Shown here: piece by piece, positions 54,681-62,797 of the stretch
Layout of the letters: each line of letters begins with the position of its first letter
How positions within the stretch are numbered: the first letter of the stretch is position 1
Source: Agromyces humatus
GTDB taxonomy: Bacteria > Actinomycetota > Actinomycetes > Actinomycetales > Microbacteriaceae
DNA length: 64,000 nucleotides
Reading direction: 5' to 3'
Assembly: GCF_021228295.1 (NCBI RefSeq)
Contig: NZ_JAJQPD010000009.1
Span: 87,427 to 151,426 of the forward strand
The notes under the pieces: model-generated
Told to the model about the DNA's origin: nothing
The model's input: the letters and a program-made list of their open reading frames with translations, nothing else
Databases searched by the model: none
Program-made: the position numbers and the translations under genes

Positions 54681-55973
54681 TCATCCGGTGATGTCGGCGA
54701 CGCCGTCTTCGTACTCGACGCCGAGCTGCTCGAGCGTCTGCTCGGGCGTGAGCGAGCCGTTCACGAGCTCCTGGAGCGCACCGACCAGCTGGTCGTAGAA
54801 GTTCGGCGTGGGCCAGTCGGGGTAGAACGCGAGGCCGTCCTGCTCGACCACCGTATTGAAGTCGGTGATGAGCTTCGCCGACTTCTCGTCAGTGATGTCG
54901 GCCGGGTCGGCCGCGACGGGGATCGAGCCGTTGTTGCCGATGAGGGCCTGGATCTCGGGACTCATCGTGATGTCGATGAACTCGTACGCGAGCTCCTTGT
55001 TGGCGGCGTTCTCGGGCACGACCCAGATGTTGCCCGAGGAGCCGGGCACGAGGTCGGCGCCGGGGAAGAGGAACGTGTCCCACTCGAAGGTCGTCGCCTC
55101 GTTGATGACGCGACCCGCCCACCACGAGCCCGAGACCATGATCGGGTACTCGCCGCTCATGAAGCCGACGCCCATGTCCTCGGCCTTGAGGCCGGTCGAG
55201 TCTGCCGAGATCCAGCCCTTGTCGACGTACTCGACGACCTTGTCGGCCGCGAACGTGAGCGCGTCGTCCTGCCAGTCGACCGGGTTCTCGTAGAGCTGGT
55301 AGTCGTTCACGAACTGCCGGTCGGCCTGCGTGAGCGCCAGCTGGTAGAACAACTGGCCGAGCGGGTATTCGGCGCCGGCCTCGGCGATCGGTGTCTGGCC
55401 TGCCTCGACGAAGGCGTCGAGCACCTGCTCGAACTCGTCGTAGGTGGTCGGCACCGAGAGGCCGAGCTCGTCGAACGCGGTCTTGTTGTAGTAGACGGTG
55501 ACGTACTCGCCGTAGTTCGGCACGCCGTACCAGGGGCCCGAGCCCATGATGCCGGCCTCGTCGTACTTCGCGGTGGTCTGCAGCGAGGGGGCGAGCATGT
55601 CGTCCCAGCCGTACTCCTCGACCGCCTCCGTGATGTCGGCGAGCAGCCCCTGGCTCGCGAGCAGGCCTGCGGTGGCGTTGCCCTTCGGCGACTCCATCAC
55701 ATCGGGCGCCTCATTCGAGTTCAGCACCTGGCTCGCGGTCGAGCGGATCTGCTCGAAGCTCTTGTCCTCGTACTCGACGGTCGCCCCGGTCTCCTCCTCG
55801 AAGATCTCGATCGCCCTCTCCCAGGCGATGCCGACATCGCTGTCGGTGCCCTCGAAATGCCAGAGCTTCAGCGTGTTCGGGTCGGATCCGGCTCCGCTCG
55901 AGCAGCCGGTGAGGACTGCGGCCGTGGCCGCGAGTGCCACGGCGGCGACGATGCCGCGCTTGGGGATTCTCAT
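54681..55973 (-). CDS. Sugar ABC transporter substrate-binding lipoprotein
   Basis: A 430-residue protein from ATG 55973 (GAAAGGAAACG upstream). The lipobox is AVLTGC (Cys about residue 24) after a basic start MRIPKRGIV. NTLKLWHFEGTDSDVGIAWE, ATVEYEDKSFEQIRSTASQV, YGVPNYGEYVTVYYNKTAFD and SGEYPIMVSGSWWAGRV are type-1 extracellular sugar-binding protein features. It delivers the sugar to the two permeases downstream in the same operon. It is preceded by a LacI operator (55998-56011), 25 bases before the start codon, so its transcription is controlled by the adjacent LacI protein. Confidence 0.93.
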   Translation of the reverse strand: MRIPKRGIVAAVALAATAAVLTGCSSGAGSDPNTLKLWHFEGTDSDVGIAWERAIEIFEEETGATVEYEDKSFEQIRSTASQVLNSNEAPDVMESPKGNATAGLLASQGLLADITEAVEEYGWDDMLAPSLQTTAKYDEAGIMGSGPWYGVPNYGEYVTVYYNKTAFDELGLSVPTTYDEFEQVLDAFVEAGQTPIAEAGAEYPLGQLFYQLALTQADRQFVNDYQLYENPVDWQDDALTFAADKVVEYVDKGWISADSTGLKAEDMGVGFMSGEYPIMVSGSWWAGRVINEATTFEWDTFLFPGADLVPGSSGNIWVVPENAANKELAYEFIDITMSPEIQALIGNNGSIPVAADPADITDEKSAKLITDFNTVVEQDGLAFYPDWPTPNFYDQLVGALQELVNGSLTPEQTLEQLGVEYEDGVADITG

Positions 55974-55997
55974 GGTGCGTTTCCTTTCGATGGCCCG

Positions 55998-56011
55998 TCG
56001 AAGCGCTTCGA
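55998..56011. promoter_or_regulatory. LacI operator, sugar operon copy
   Basis: TCGAAGCGCTTCGA is a perfect 14-bp palindrome with the LacI-family central CG, 25 bases upstream of the binding-protein start. It is identical to the one before lacI at 57162. Confidence 0.85.
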
Positions 56012-56107
56012 CAATGTTCGCGCTGCGTGGGTGGAGGGGTGGGGGTGGGGTGAGTGCTGCGGTGCCGGGTGCTGCGGTGCGGTGGGTATCGGGGTGTCGG
56101 ATCCGTG

Positions 56108-57118
56108 TCAGCGGCCGGGTCGGGCGACCGACCCTCGGTCCTGGTAGACGGGCGCGATGAGCTCGACGCCGGGAGCGTCGATGCCCTGCACCTGATGCAG
56201 GGCTGACTCGACCGCGATGCGGCACATCTGGTCGAGGGGCAGTGGGATGGAGCTGAGCGCGGTCGGAAGGTGCTCGGTGTCGTAGCTCGCGCACGCCGCG
56301 AACACCGAGAGGTCAGTGGGAACCTCGAGCCCGAGGTCGCGGATGCGGCGCAGCACCGCCTCGACGACGGGCTCGTTGCAGTGGAACAAGAGCGCGGTCA
56401 TGTCAGGCAGGCCCGACGCGAGCTCGTCGTATGCGCGCTCGGCCGCACCGCGGGCCAGGGTCGGCGAGGCGACCTGGATGCGGATGCCGCGACGCGACGC
56501 CGCGCGCTCGAGCCCCGCGTTGAAGCGCTGCACGAACCCGGTGTCGCGCTCGAGGTAGCTCGGCGGGTGACCGATGACGCCGACCTCGCGATGTCCTGCG
56601 TCTGCCAGCGTGCCGATGGCCAGTTCGCCCGCCCCCTCGAAGTCGAGGTCGACGCAGGCGAGGTCGTCGCCACCGCCCGGAACGCCGATGAACGCGGCCG
56701 GCAGGCGCAGACCGCGCACCAGGTCGACGCGATCGTCATGGGCCTTCACACCCATGGCGACGACCCCGTCGACGAGCGACGACGAGGCGACGCGGCGGAT
56801 GCCCGACACGTCGTCGTCGGTCGCGAGCAGCAGCACGTCGTAGTCGTGCTGACGGGCTGTGTCGACGACGGCCGTGACGAATCGCATGTGCGTCGGCAGG
56901 TGCCCGTCGTCGTGGATGGGCGCCGACAGCGCGAGGATGTTGGTCGTCGCGCCGGCGAGCATTCGCGCGGCGGCCGAGGGCTCGTAGTCGAGTTCGCGGA
57001 TCGCCGTCTCGATGCGCCGACGCGTCGTCTCGGTGATCGAGCGCTTGCCCGAGAGAGCGTACGAGACCGTGGAGATCGAGACGCCGGCAGCCTTGGCCAC
57101 GTCGCTGATCGTCACCAT
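56108..57118 (-). CDS. LacI-family transcriptional repressor
   Basis: A 336-residue protein from ATG 57118. The helix-turn-helix and hinge are MVTISDVAKAAGVSISTVSY, ALSGKRSITETTRRRIETAI (with the family's VSxxTVSxxL/G-x-x-V pattern), then YEPSAAARMLAG. The rest is a periplasmic-binding-protein-like effector domain (LVDGVVAMGVKAHDDRVDLV, TALLFHCNEPVVEAVLRRIR). It lies upstream of the binding-protein gene on the same strand. Identical palindromes before both genes (57162-57175 and 55998-56011) indicate it represses itself and the sugar operon, with the imported xyloside or its product as likely inducer. Confidence 0.92.
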   Translation of the reverse strand: MVTISDVAKAAGVSISTVSYALSGKRSITETTRRRIETAIRELDYEPSAAARMLAGATTNILALSAPIHDDGHLPTHMRFVTAVVDTARQHDYDVLLLATDDDVSGIRRVASSSLVDGVVAMGVKAHDDRVDLVRGLRLPAAFIGVPGGGDDLACVDLDFEGAGELAIGTLADAGHREVGVIGHPPSYLERDTGFVQRFNAGLERAASRRGIRIQVASPTLARGAAERAYDELASGLPDMTALLFHCNEPVVEAVLRRIRDLGLEVPTDLSVFAACASYDTEHLPTALSSIPLPLDQMCRIAVESALHQVQGIDAPGVELIAPVYQDRGSVARPGR

Positions 57119-57161
57119 CGCCCACCTCCTCGACCTCGTCGTCCATCGAATCGCATACGTT

Positions 57162-57175
57162 TCGAAGCGCTTCGA
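57162..57175. promoter_or_regulatory. LacI operator, autoregulatory copy
   Basis: TCGAAGCGCTTCGA, identical to 55998-56011, lies 44 bases upstream of the lacI start and in the shared region with the divergent SLC13-type gene. Confidence 0.85.
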
Positions 57176-57314
57176 TGATGTGTGAAAGCGAGCATACGCA
57201 CGGCCCCGCCTGCAGCGCAAGTCTTATGTTCGAATTGACAACAATTGTGCGCGAGACATGGCAGTTGCCGCCGAACCGGTGCGACGACGACCCACTCGGG
57301 ACTAGCTTCGAGTC

Positions 57315-58907
57315 ATGGTGGACCCGATCGTCGCGACCTTCGTCATCCTGGCGCTTGCGATCGTCGCCTTCCTGAGCGGCCGGATCCCCATCGCGATCGT
57401 CGCCGTCGGGGTCGCGCTCGCACTGTGGGCCACCGGCGTGATCACCCTCCCGCAGGCGCTGGCCGGCTTCGGGGATTCCACCGTGATCTTCGTCGCGTCG
57501 CTGTTCGTCGTGAGCGAGGCGCTCGACGCCACCGGCGTGACCGCATGGGCCGGCCAGCAGGTGATCGGCCGGGCCGGCACCTCCCGCCGGCGGCTCACGG
57601 TCGTCATCGCGCTCATGGTCGCCGTCCTGACGGCGTTCATCAGCCTCAATGGAGCCGTCGCCGCCCTGCTGCCCGTGGTGGTGGTCGTGGCACTCAAGGC
57701 CGGCATCGCCCCGTCACGACTGCTCATCCCGCTTGCGTTCTCGTCGCACGCCGGCTCCCTTCTCGCCCTCACCGGCACCCCCGTGAACGTGATCGTGTCG
57801 GACGCCGCGGCCAACGCCGGGGGCCGGGCCTTCGGGTACTTCGAGTTCGCGCTCGCGGGGCTTCCGCTGCTCGCGCTGAGCATCGCGATCATGGTCGCAT
57901 TCGGCGACCGGCTGCTGCCCGACCGGAAGGCCGACCAGCTGGCCGAGGGCGCGCCAGCCGATCCGCAGGTGCACGCGCAGGAGCTGCGCCGCAGCTACGA
58001 CGTCTCGCTCGACACCGACACGTTCTACACGCCCGATGAGGGTGTGGCCGAGGTGATGATCACCCCACGCTCCGAATACATCGGTCGCAAGGTGTTCCCC
58101 GGGATGACCACGCTTCGCGAGCACCTCGTGATCATCGCGATCCGTCGCACCGGCGAACGCCGTTCACCCTCGACCGCCGATGACGACGCTGCTGCGCTGC
58201 GCCCCGGTGACTCGCTGCTCGTGCGCGGACCCTGGGACGCCCTCGAGCGGTACGTGCGCCTGCCGGGCGTCCTCGCGGTCACGACGCCGCAGTCGCTGCG
58301 GCGGGCTGTGCCGCTCGGGCGCGGCGCCAAGCGGGCCATCGGCATCCTCGTCGTGATGGTCGCGCTCCTCGCGTCGGGACTGGTGCCGCCCGTCGTGGCC
58401 GGCCTGCTCGCGGCCGGATCGCTCGTACTCGCCAAGGTGCTCACGGTGCCGCAGATGTTCCGCTCGATCCAGTGGAGCACGGTCGTGCTCATCGCCGGCC
58501 TGATCCCGCTGTCGACCGCGTTCATCGAGACCGGTGCCGCAGAGCTGGTCGCGGACCGGCTGCTCGACGTCGTCGGCACGACGAACCCGCACCTCGCCCT
58601 GCTCGCGCTGTGCCTGTTGACGCTCGTGCTCGGGCAGGTGATCAGCAACACGGCGACGGTGCTCGTCGTGCTGCCGATCGCCGTCTCGGTCGCGGCGGCC
58701 ATGGACGTCTCGGTGCAGCCGTTCATGATGGCGCTGACCGTCGTCGGCGCGGCCTCCTTCTTCACGCCGATCGCGACCCCGGTCAACCTCATGGTGATGG
58801 AGCCGGGCGGCTACCGCTTCGGTGACTACTGGCGCCTCGGCCTCCCGCTCGCCCTGGCCTATATGCTCATCGCCGTGCTCTGGGTTCCGCTCATCTGGCC
58901 GTTCTGA
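57315..58907 (+). CDS. SLC13/DASS-type permease with TrkA-C domain
   Basis: A 530-residue protein from ATG 57315. Both hydrophobic halves of the DASS fold are present: VILALAIVAFLSGRIPIAIV, VALALWATGVITLPQALAGF, GDSTVIFVASLFVVSEALDA and, later, VISNTATVLVVLPIAVSVAA with TPIATPVNLMVMEPGGYRFG (the S-N-T and T-P-x-N substrate/sodium motifs). A TrkA-C regulatory domain (about 245-315: AEVMITPRSEYIGRKVFPGM, ALRPGDSLLVRGPWDALERY) sits in the middle loop. Members carry dicarboxylates, citrate or sulfate. It shares the intergenic region with lacI but is not an obvious part of the sugar regulon. Confidence 0.85.
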   Translation: MVDPIVATFVILALAIVAFLSGRIPIAIVAVGVALALWATGVITLPQALAGFGDSTVIFVASLFVVSEALDATGVTAWAGQQVIGRAGTSRRRLTVVIALMVAVLTAFISLNGAVAALLPVVVVVALKAGIAPSRLLIPLAFSSHAGSLLALTGTPVNVIVSDAAANAGGRAFGYFEFALAGLPLLALSIAIMVAFGDRLLPDRKADQLAEGAPADPQVHAQELRRSYDVSLDTDTFYTPDEGVAEVMITPRSEYIGRKVFPGMTTLREHLVIIAIRRTGERRSPSTADDDAAALRPGDSLLVRGPWDALERYVRLPGVLAVTTPQSLRRAVPLGRGAKRAIGILVVMVALLASGLVPPVVAGLLAAGSLVLAKVLTVPQMFRSIQWSTVVLIAGLIPLSTAFIETGAAELVADRLLDVVGTTNPHLALLALCLLTLVLGQVISNTATVLVVLPIAVSVAAAMDVSVQPFMMALTVVGAASFFTPIATPVNLMVMEPGGYRFGDYWRLGLPLALAYMLIAVLWVPLIWPF

Positions 58908-58937
58908 GCGAGCAGGTACCGACGATCGCGCCCTGCA

Positions 58938-60617
58938 TCAGCCCTGCGGGGGCTGCTGCCACCACTTACCCGCCGCGTCGAGCGTGTCGACGTCGCCTCG
59001 GTCGCCCAGCAGCTGCCACCGCAGCAGCGACATCGGCACGTTGCCGTTGCGCCAGATCGCGTCATGCAGCTCGCGCAACGAGAACGGGGCACCCTCGAGC
59101 TCGGCGGCGACCGCGGCATCTGCGACGAGTCGCTGCACCTCGTGCTTGCCGACGAGATACGACATCGCGAGACCGGGCGTCGCCACGTAGTAGGCGGTCT
59201 CTTCGGTCGCGGTCTCGACGTCCATCGGCACCTGCCGCACGAAGAAGTCGACCGCCTCGGGCAGGCTGAATGCGCCGGTGGCGAGGTTCACGTCGACGAT
59301 CACGCGCAGCGCGCGCAGCCGCATGAAGTTGTGCACGACGGACTGCGAGTGCGGAGCATCGGCGAAGAGGCCGGCGGTGAGCATGAGCTCTTCGTTGTAG
59401 TGCGCGATGCCCTCGTTGGCGATCGAGTCGATGAAGTGCCGGCGCATTGGCCTCGGATTCGCCCATGACAGTGTCAGCTGCTGGCTGTGCGCACCCTCAT
59501 GGATGATGCCGAGCCGCGCATCGCGCGCGTTCGCCGCGTCGAAGTACGGCAGGTCGGCGGCCGGAACCGGCACGTAGTGCGTCGAGTCCTCGTCGCGGCG
59601 ACGGATGCTGCCGAGGTCGTCGTTCACGCCGAGGAACGCCAGCGGGCCGAGGTAGGCGGGCGTCGGCGCGAACCTGTAGCGCCGAAGCGAAGGCGGCTGC
59701 GAGAGCAGATCGGATGACTCGTAGAACGCCCGCACCTCGGCTTCGGCGGCGGCCTCGTCGAGCGACTCGGCCTCGGCGCTCGCGGCGAGCGGCCGCTCGG
59801 GGAGATCGCGATACCGGGTGCGGGTCGCGAGCTCGGCCACCACGCTGCGCCGATGGTCGCCCATGGCGGCCCGCACGAGCTCGTCGGGCTCTGCCGTGAT
59901 GAGCGCCACGTGTCGCAGGTACCAGGTGAACGCGTCGCGGCCGACGATCGCCTCGGCCGAGAGCCGGTCGGCGGATGTCTCGAGCCATGCCCGATACCGT
60001 TCGAGCGCGTCGCCCGCGGCCGGTCGGGCGGCTTCGAGCGCGGCCGCGGTCGCGGCATCGGTCAACGCCGCCGCCTCTGCCACCGAAGTGGCCAGCCGAT
60101 CGCCGATGTCGCGCAGATCGGCCGCCGCCACGCGCGCGAGGGCGGCGACACCGGCCCGCTCGAGGTTGGCGATGGCCTGGTCGACGGCCGATGGCACCGC
60201 CGCGAGCACCCGCACGAGGCCGGCCTGGCGCGACGACTCGAACGGCGGCGGCGGGAGGAGCAGGTCGAACCATGGACCGAGCACCTGCGAGGTGAGGAAC
60301 ACGGCGTCGCGCTCCCAGTTGCGCAGCACGTCGAGCTGCCAGTGCGTTCGCGCGAGCGCTGCTCCGAGCAGCCGATGATCGACCTGCACCTCGACGGGAA
60401 GCGCCGCGAGCTCGACAGCATCGAACGCGCGCCACCGTGCCGTGAAGTCGGCGAGCGCACGCCGGAACCCGTCGATGGCCTCGGGGTCGAAGCGCGGCAA
60501 CCAGCCTGCGGGGCGTTCGACCCGCGGAATGTCGTCGGACGTGCGGAACGAGGTGGCATCGTGCCACCGCCAGAACTCGGCGCCGAGAAGATCGAGGTCG
60601 GTTGCGAGCGACGTCAT
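58938..60617 (-). CDS. DUF885 metallopeptidase-like protein
   Basis: A 559-residue, mostly helical protein from ATG 60617. It contains LGIIHEGAHSQQLTLSW, a HExxH-type motif (HEGAH), and SIANEGIAHYNEELMLTAGL with the downstream Glu expected for a zinc ligand. DUF885 proteins normally show HE-x-x-PGHH; here SQQ replaces that piece. The N-terminal ~250 residues form a helical lid (RFDPEAIDGFRRALADFTAR, AGVAALARVAAADLRDIGDR). Function is inferred as a peptidase; the family is poorly studied. No signal peptide. It stands alone between an SLC13 transporter and the exonuclease, both pointing towards or away. Confidence 0.8.
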   Translation of the reverse strand: MTSLATDLDLLGAEFWRWHDATSFRTSDDIPRVERPAGWLPRFDPEAIDGFRRALADFTARWRAFDAVELAALPVEVQVDHRLLGAALARTHWQLDVLRNWERDAVFLTSQVLGPWFDLLLPPPPFESSRQAGLVRVLAAVPSAVDQAIANLERAGVAALARVAAADLRDIGDRLATSVAEAAALTDAATAAALEAARPAAGDALERYRAWLETSADRLSAEAIVGRDAFTWYLRHVALITAEPDELVRAAMGDHRRSVVAELATRTRYRDLPERPLAASAEAESLDEAAAEAEVRAFYESSDLLSQPPSLRRYRFAPTPAYLGPLAFLGVNDDLGSIRRRDEDSTHYVPVPAADLPYFDAANARDARLGIIHEGAHSQQLTLSWANPRPMRRHFIDSIANEGIAHYNEELMLTAGLFADAPHSQSVVHNFMRLRALRVIVDVNLATGAFSLPEAVDFFVRQVPMDVETATEETAYYVATPGLAMSYLVGKHEVQRLVADAAVAAELEGAPFSLRELHDAIWRNGNVPMSLLRWQLLGDRGDVDTLDAAGKWWQQPPQG

Positions 60618-60689
60618 GCAACCACGGTAGTCACGCCCACCGTCAGGATGGGGGCGCGGTGGTCTCGATGCCCGTCGCCTTCGGCGGCG

Positions 60690-61628
60690 CTACTCGACCG
60701 GCGACACCGCGTCGAGCGCCGCGAGCACGCGCGGCATCGAGCCGCCGAGGTTCCACGCCTCGGCGAACCCCTCGGCGGCGGCTCGGCGCTCGCCGGTGAC
60801 GGGCTCGAGCCGGGCGTCGAACTCGCCGAGTTCGAGGTCGCGCACGACCTCGACCACCGTGGGCGCCACCTCGAGATAGGGGCCCGCCGCCGCGAACTTC
60901 GCGCGCATGCCCGCGGCCATCGGCGTGGCGGCATCGGCCGCCGCCGCGATGATGCCCTCGAGGTCGGCATACTGCTTCAGCAACGAGGCCGCGGTCTTCT
61001 CGCCGACGCCGGCGACACCCGGCAGCCCGTCGGAGGCGTCGCCGCGCATGACCGCGAAATCGGCGTACTGCTGCGGCAGCACGCCGTACTTGCCGACGAC
61101 CGTCGCTTCGGTGAGCACCTCGAGCCGGCTCATGCCGCGAGCGGTATAGATCACGCGAACGGATGCCGCATCATCGACCAGCTGGAACAGGTCGCGGTCG
61201 CCCGTGACCACGTCGACGGGCATGCTCGCCCCCGTCGCGAGCGTGCCGATGACGTCGTCGGCCTCGTGCTCGGCCGCGCCGACTCGGGCGATGCCGAGCA
61301 GCGCGAGCGCCTCGCGGATGAGCGGAACCTGCACGTCGAGCGGGTCGGGCGTCTCTTCGACGTCGACGCCGCCGGGCACGGCCGCCTCGACGCGGTGCGC
61401 CTTGTAGCTCGGGATGAGGTCGACCCGCCACTGCGGGCGCCAGTCGTCGTCCCAGCACGCGACGAGGTGGGTCGGCTCGAAGTCGGCGACGAGTCGCGCG
61501 ATGATGTCGAGCAGCCCGCGAACCGCGTTCACGGGTGTGCCGTTCGGGGCCTTGAGCGAGTCGGGCACGCCGTAGAACGCGCGGAAGTAGAGCGAAGCGG
61601 TGTCGAGGAGCATCAGTCGGTCGGCCAC
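60690..61628 (-). CDS. 5'-3' exonuclease (PolA N-terminal-like)
   Basis: A 312-residue protein from ATG 61628. It carries LMLLDTASLYFRAFYGVPDS (metal-binding Asp), THLVACWDDDWRPQWRVDLI, IPSYKAHR, EADDVIGTLATGA (the DD pair) and VVTGDRDLFQLVDD (GDRD), then a helix-hairpin-helix-like GDASDGLPGVAGVGEKTAAS LLKQYADLEGIIAAA, which is the flap-exonuclease signature. It is a stand-alone version of the 5' nuclease of DNA polymerase I, cutting RNA primers or flaps, and may back up PolA in replication or repair. Length is normal. Confidence 0.92.
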   Translation of the reverse strand: MADRLMLLDTASLYFRAFYGVPDSLKAPNGTPVNAVRGLLDIIARLVADFEPTHLVACWDDDWRPQWRVDLIPSYKAHRVEAAVPGGVDVEETPDPLDVQVPLIREALALLGIARVGAAEHEADDVIGTLATGASMPVDVVTGDRDLFQLVDDAASVRVIYTARGMSRLEVLTEATVVGKYGVLPQQYADFAVMRGDASDGLPGVAGVGEKTAASLLKQYADLEGIIAAAADAATPMAAGMRAKFAAAGPYLEVAPTVVEVVRDLELGEFDARLEPVTGERRAAAEGFAEAWNLGGSMPRVLAALDAVSPVE

Positions 61629-61725
61629 ACCCGATCATGACACGACCTGCCGACGACCCCGACCCGTTGCTCGGGGCATCCGGGCGCGCATCGAGAATGC
61701 GGGCCCGACGGCTAGCGTGGTCCGC

Positions 61726-62766
61726 ATGGGTTTCATGGACACGTTCCGCGCGTCCAGGCGGCTGCCGGTGCTGCAGGTGCTCAAGGCGTCGGTCGCGACG
61801 ATCGCGGCGTGGCTCATCACGAGCTGGCTGATGCCCGGCCCCCTGCCGATCTTCGCGGCGATCGCGGCACTGCTCGTCGTGCAGCCGAGTGTGAACCAGT
61901 CGTTCGGCAAGGCGATCGAGCGCTCCATCGGGGTGATCCTCGGCGTGATCGTCGCGACGGGCCTCTCGCTCGCGTTCGGCGAGCACGCATGGGTGGTGCT
62001 CGTCGCCATCGTCGCCGCGATGCTCATCGCCTGGGGCCTGAAGATGACGCCCGGCACGTCGAACCAGGTCGCGATCAGCGCGATCCTCGTGCTCGCGCTG
62101 GGAGCGGCCTCGCCCGAGTACTCGCTGCAGCGCATCGTCGAGACGCTCATCGGCGCAGCCATCGGCGTCGTCGTGAACGTGCTGATCGTGCCGCCCGTCG
62201 CGGTTGCCCCGGCACGACGCGACCTCGCCCTGCTGGGGGGTGAGCTCGCGGCATCGCTCGACCGCCTCGCAAGCGCCCTCGAGTCGCCGCAGTCGCCGGC
62301 GCAGGTGCAGCAACTGCTGCTCGAGGCCCGGCTGATGCGCCCGATGCGCGACGCCGCCGACGCGTCGATCGCCGTCGGCGAGGAGTCGCTCACCCTGAAC
62401 CCGCGCCGATCGTCGCACCGCACCGAGCTCGCCGAGATGCGTACGCTGCTCGAGCGGCTGGGCCCGATCGTCACCCAGGTCATCGGCATGACGCGGGCGT
62501 TCTTCGACCACTACGACCACTCGGTCGCCGACGAGCCCGCCGTGCAGGCCATCGCCGAGCAGCTGCGCCGCGCGGGCCACGACGTGCGCCTCGCCGTGCA
62601 CCTCGCCGACGTCGACCCCGAGCCGCCCACGTCGGCGATCCCGGCCCTGACCGCGCCCCTCGTGGTGCGCCCGCCGGCGTCGGGCCATTGGATCCTCGTC
62701 GGCTCGCTCATGGAGGACCTGCGCCGCATTCGCGCAGAATTGGTCACCGACGAGACACCGAGCTGA
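61726..62766 (+). CDS. FUSC/aromatic acid exporter-like membrane protein
   Basis: A 346-residue protein from ATG 61726. It has five to six N-terminal membrane helices (to about 160): VLKASVATIAAWLITSWLMP, IFAAIAALLVVQPSVNQSFG, IERSIGVILGVIVATGLSLA and VVVNVLIVPPVAVAPARR. VQPSVNQS with ERxxG is the FUSC/ArAE-type signature. The C-terminal half is a helical cytoplasmic domain. Such proteins are linked to export of aromatic acids or to osmotic protection; the exact role is unknown. It is 31 bases upstream of the kinase-like gene, so the two may form an operon. Confidence 0.8.
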   Translation: MGFMDTFRASRRLPVLQVLKASVATIAAWLITSWLMPGPLPIFAAIAALLVVQPSVNQSFGKAIERSIGVILGVIVATGLSLAFGEHAWVVLVAIVAAMLIAWGLKMTPGTSNQVAISAILVLALGAASPEYSLQRIVETLIGAAIGVVVNVLIVPPVAVAPARRDLALLGGELAASLDRLASALESPQSPAQVQQLLLEARLMRPMRDAADASIAVGEESLTLNPRRSSHRTELAEMRTLLERLGPIVTQVIGMTRAFFDHYDHSVADEPAVQAIAEQLRRAGHDVRLAVHLADVDPEPPTSAIPALTAPLVVRPPASGHWILVGSLMEDLRRIRAELVTDETPS

Positions 62767-62797
62767 CGAATCACGAGTTGATGGAAGGCGAGCGACG

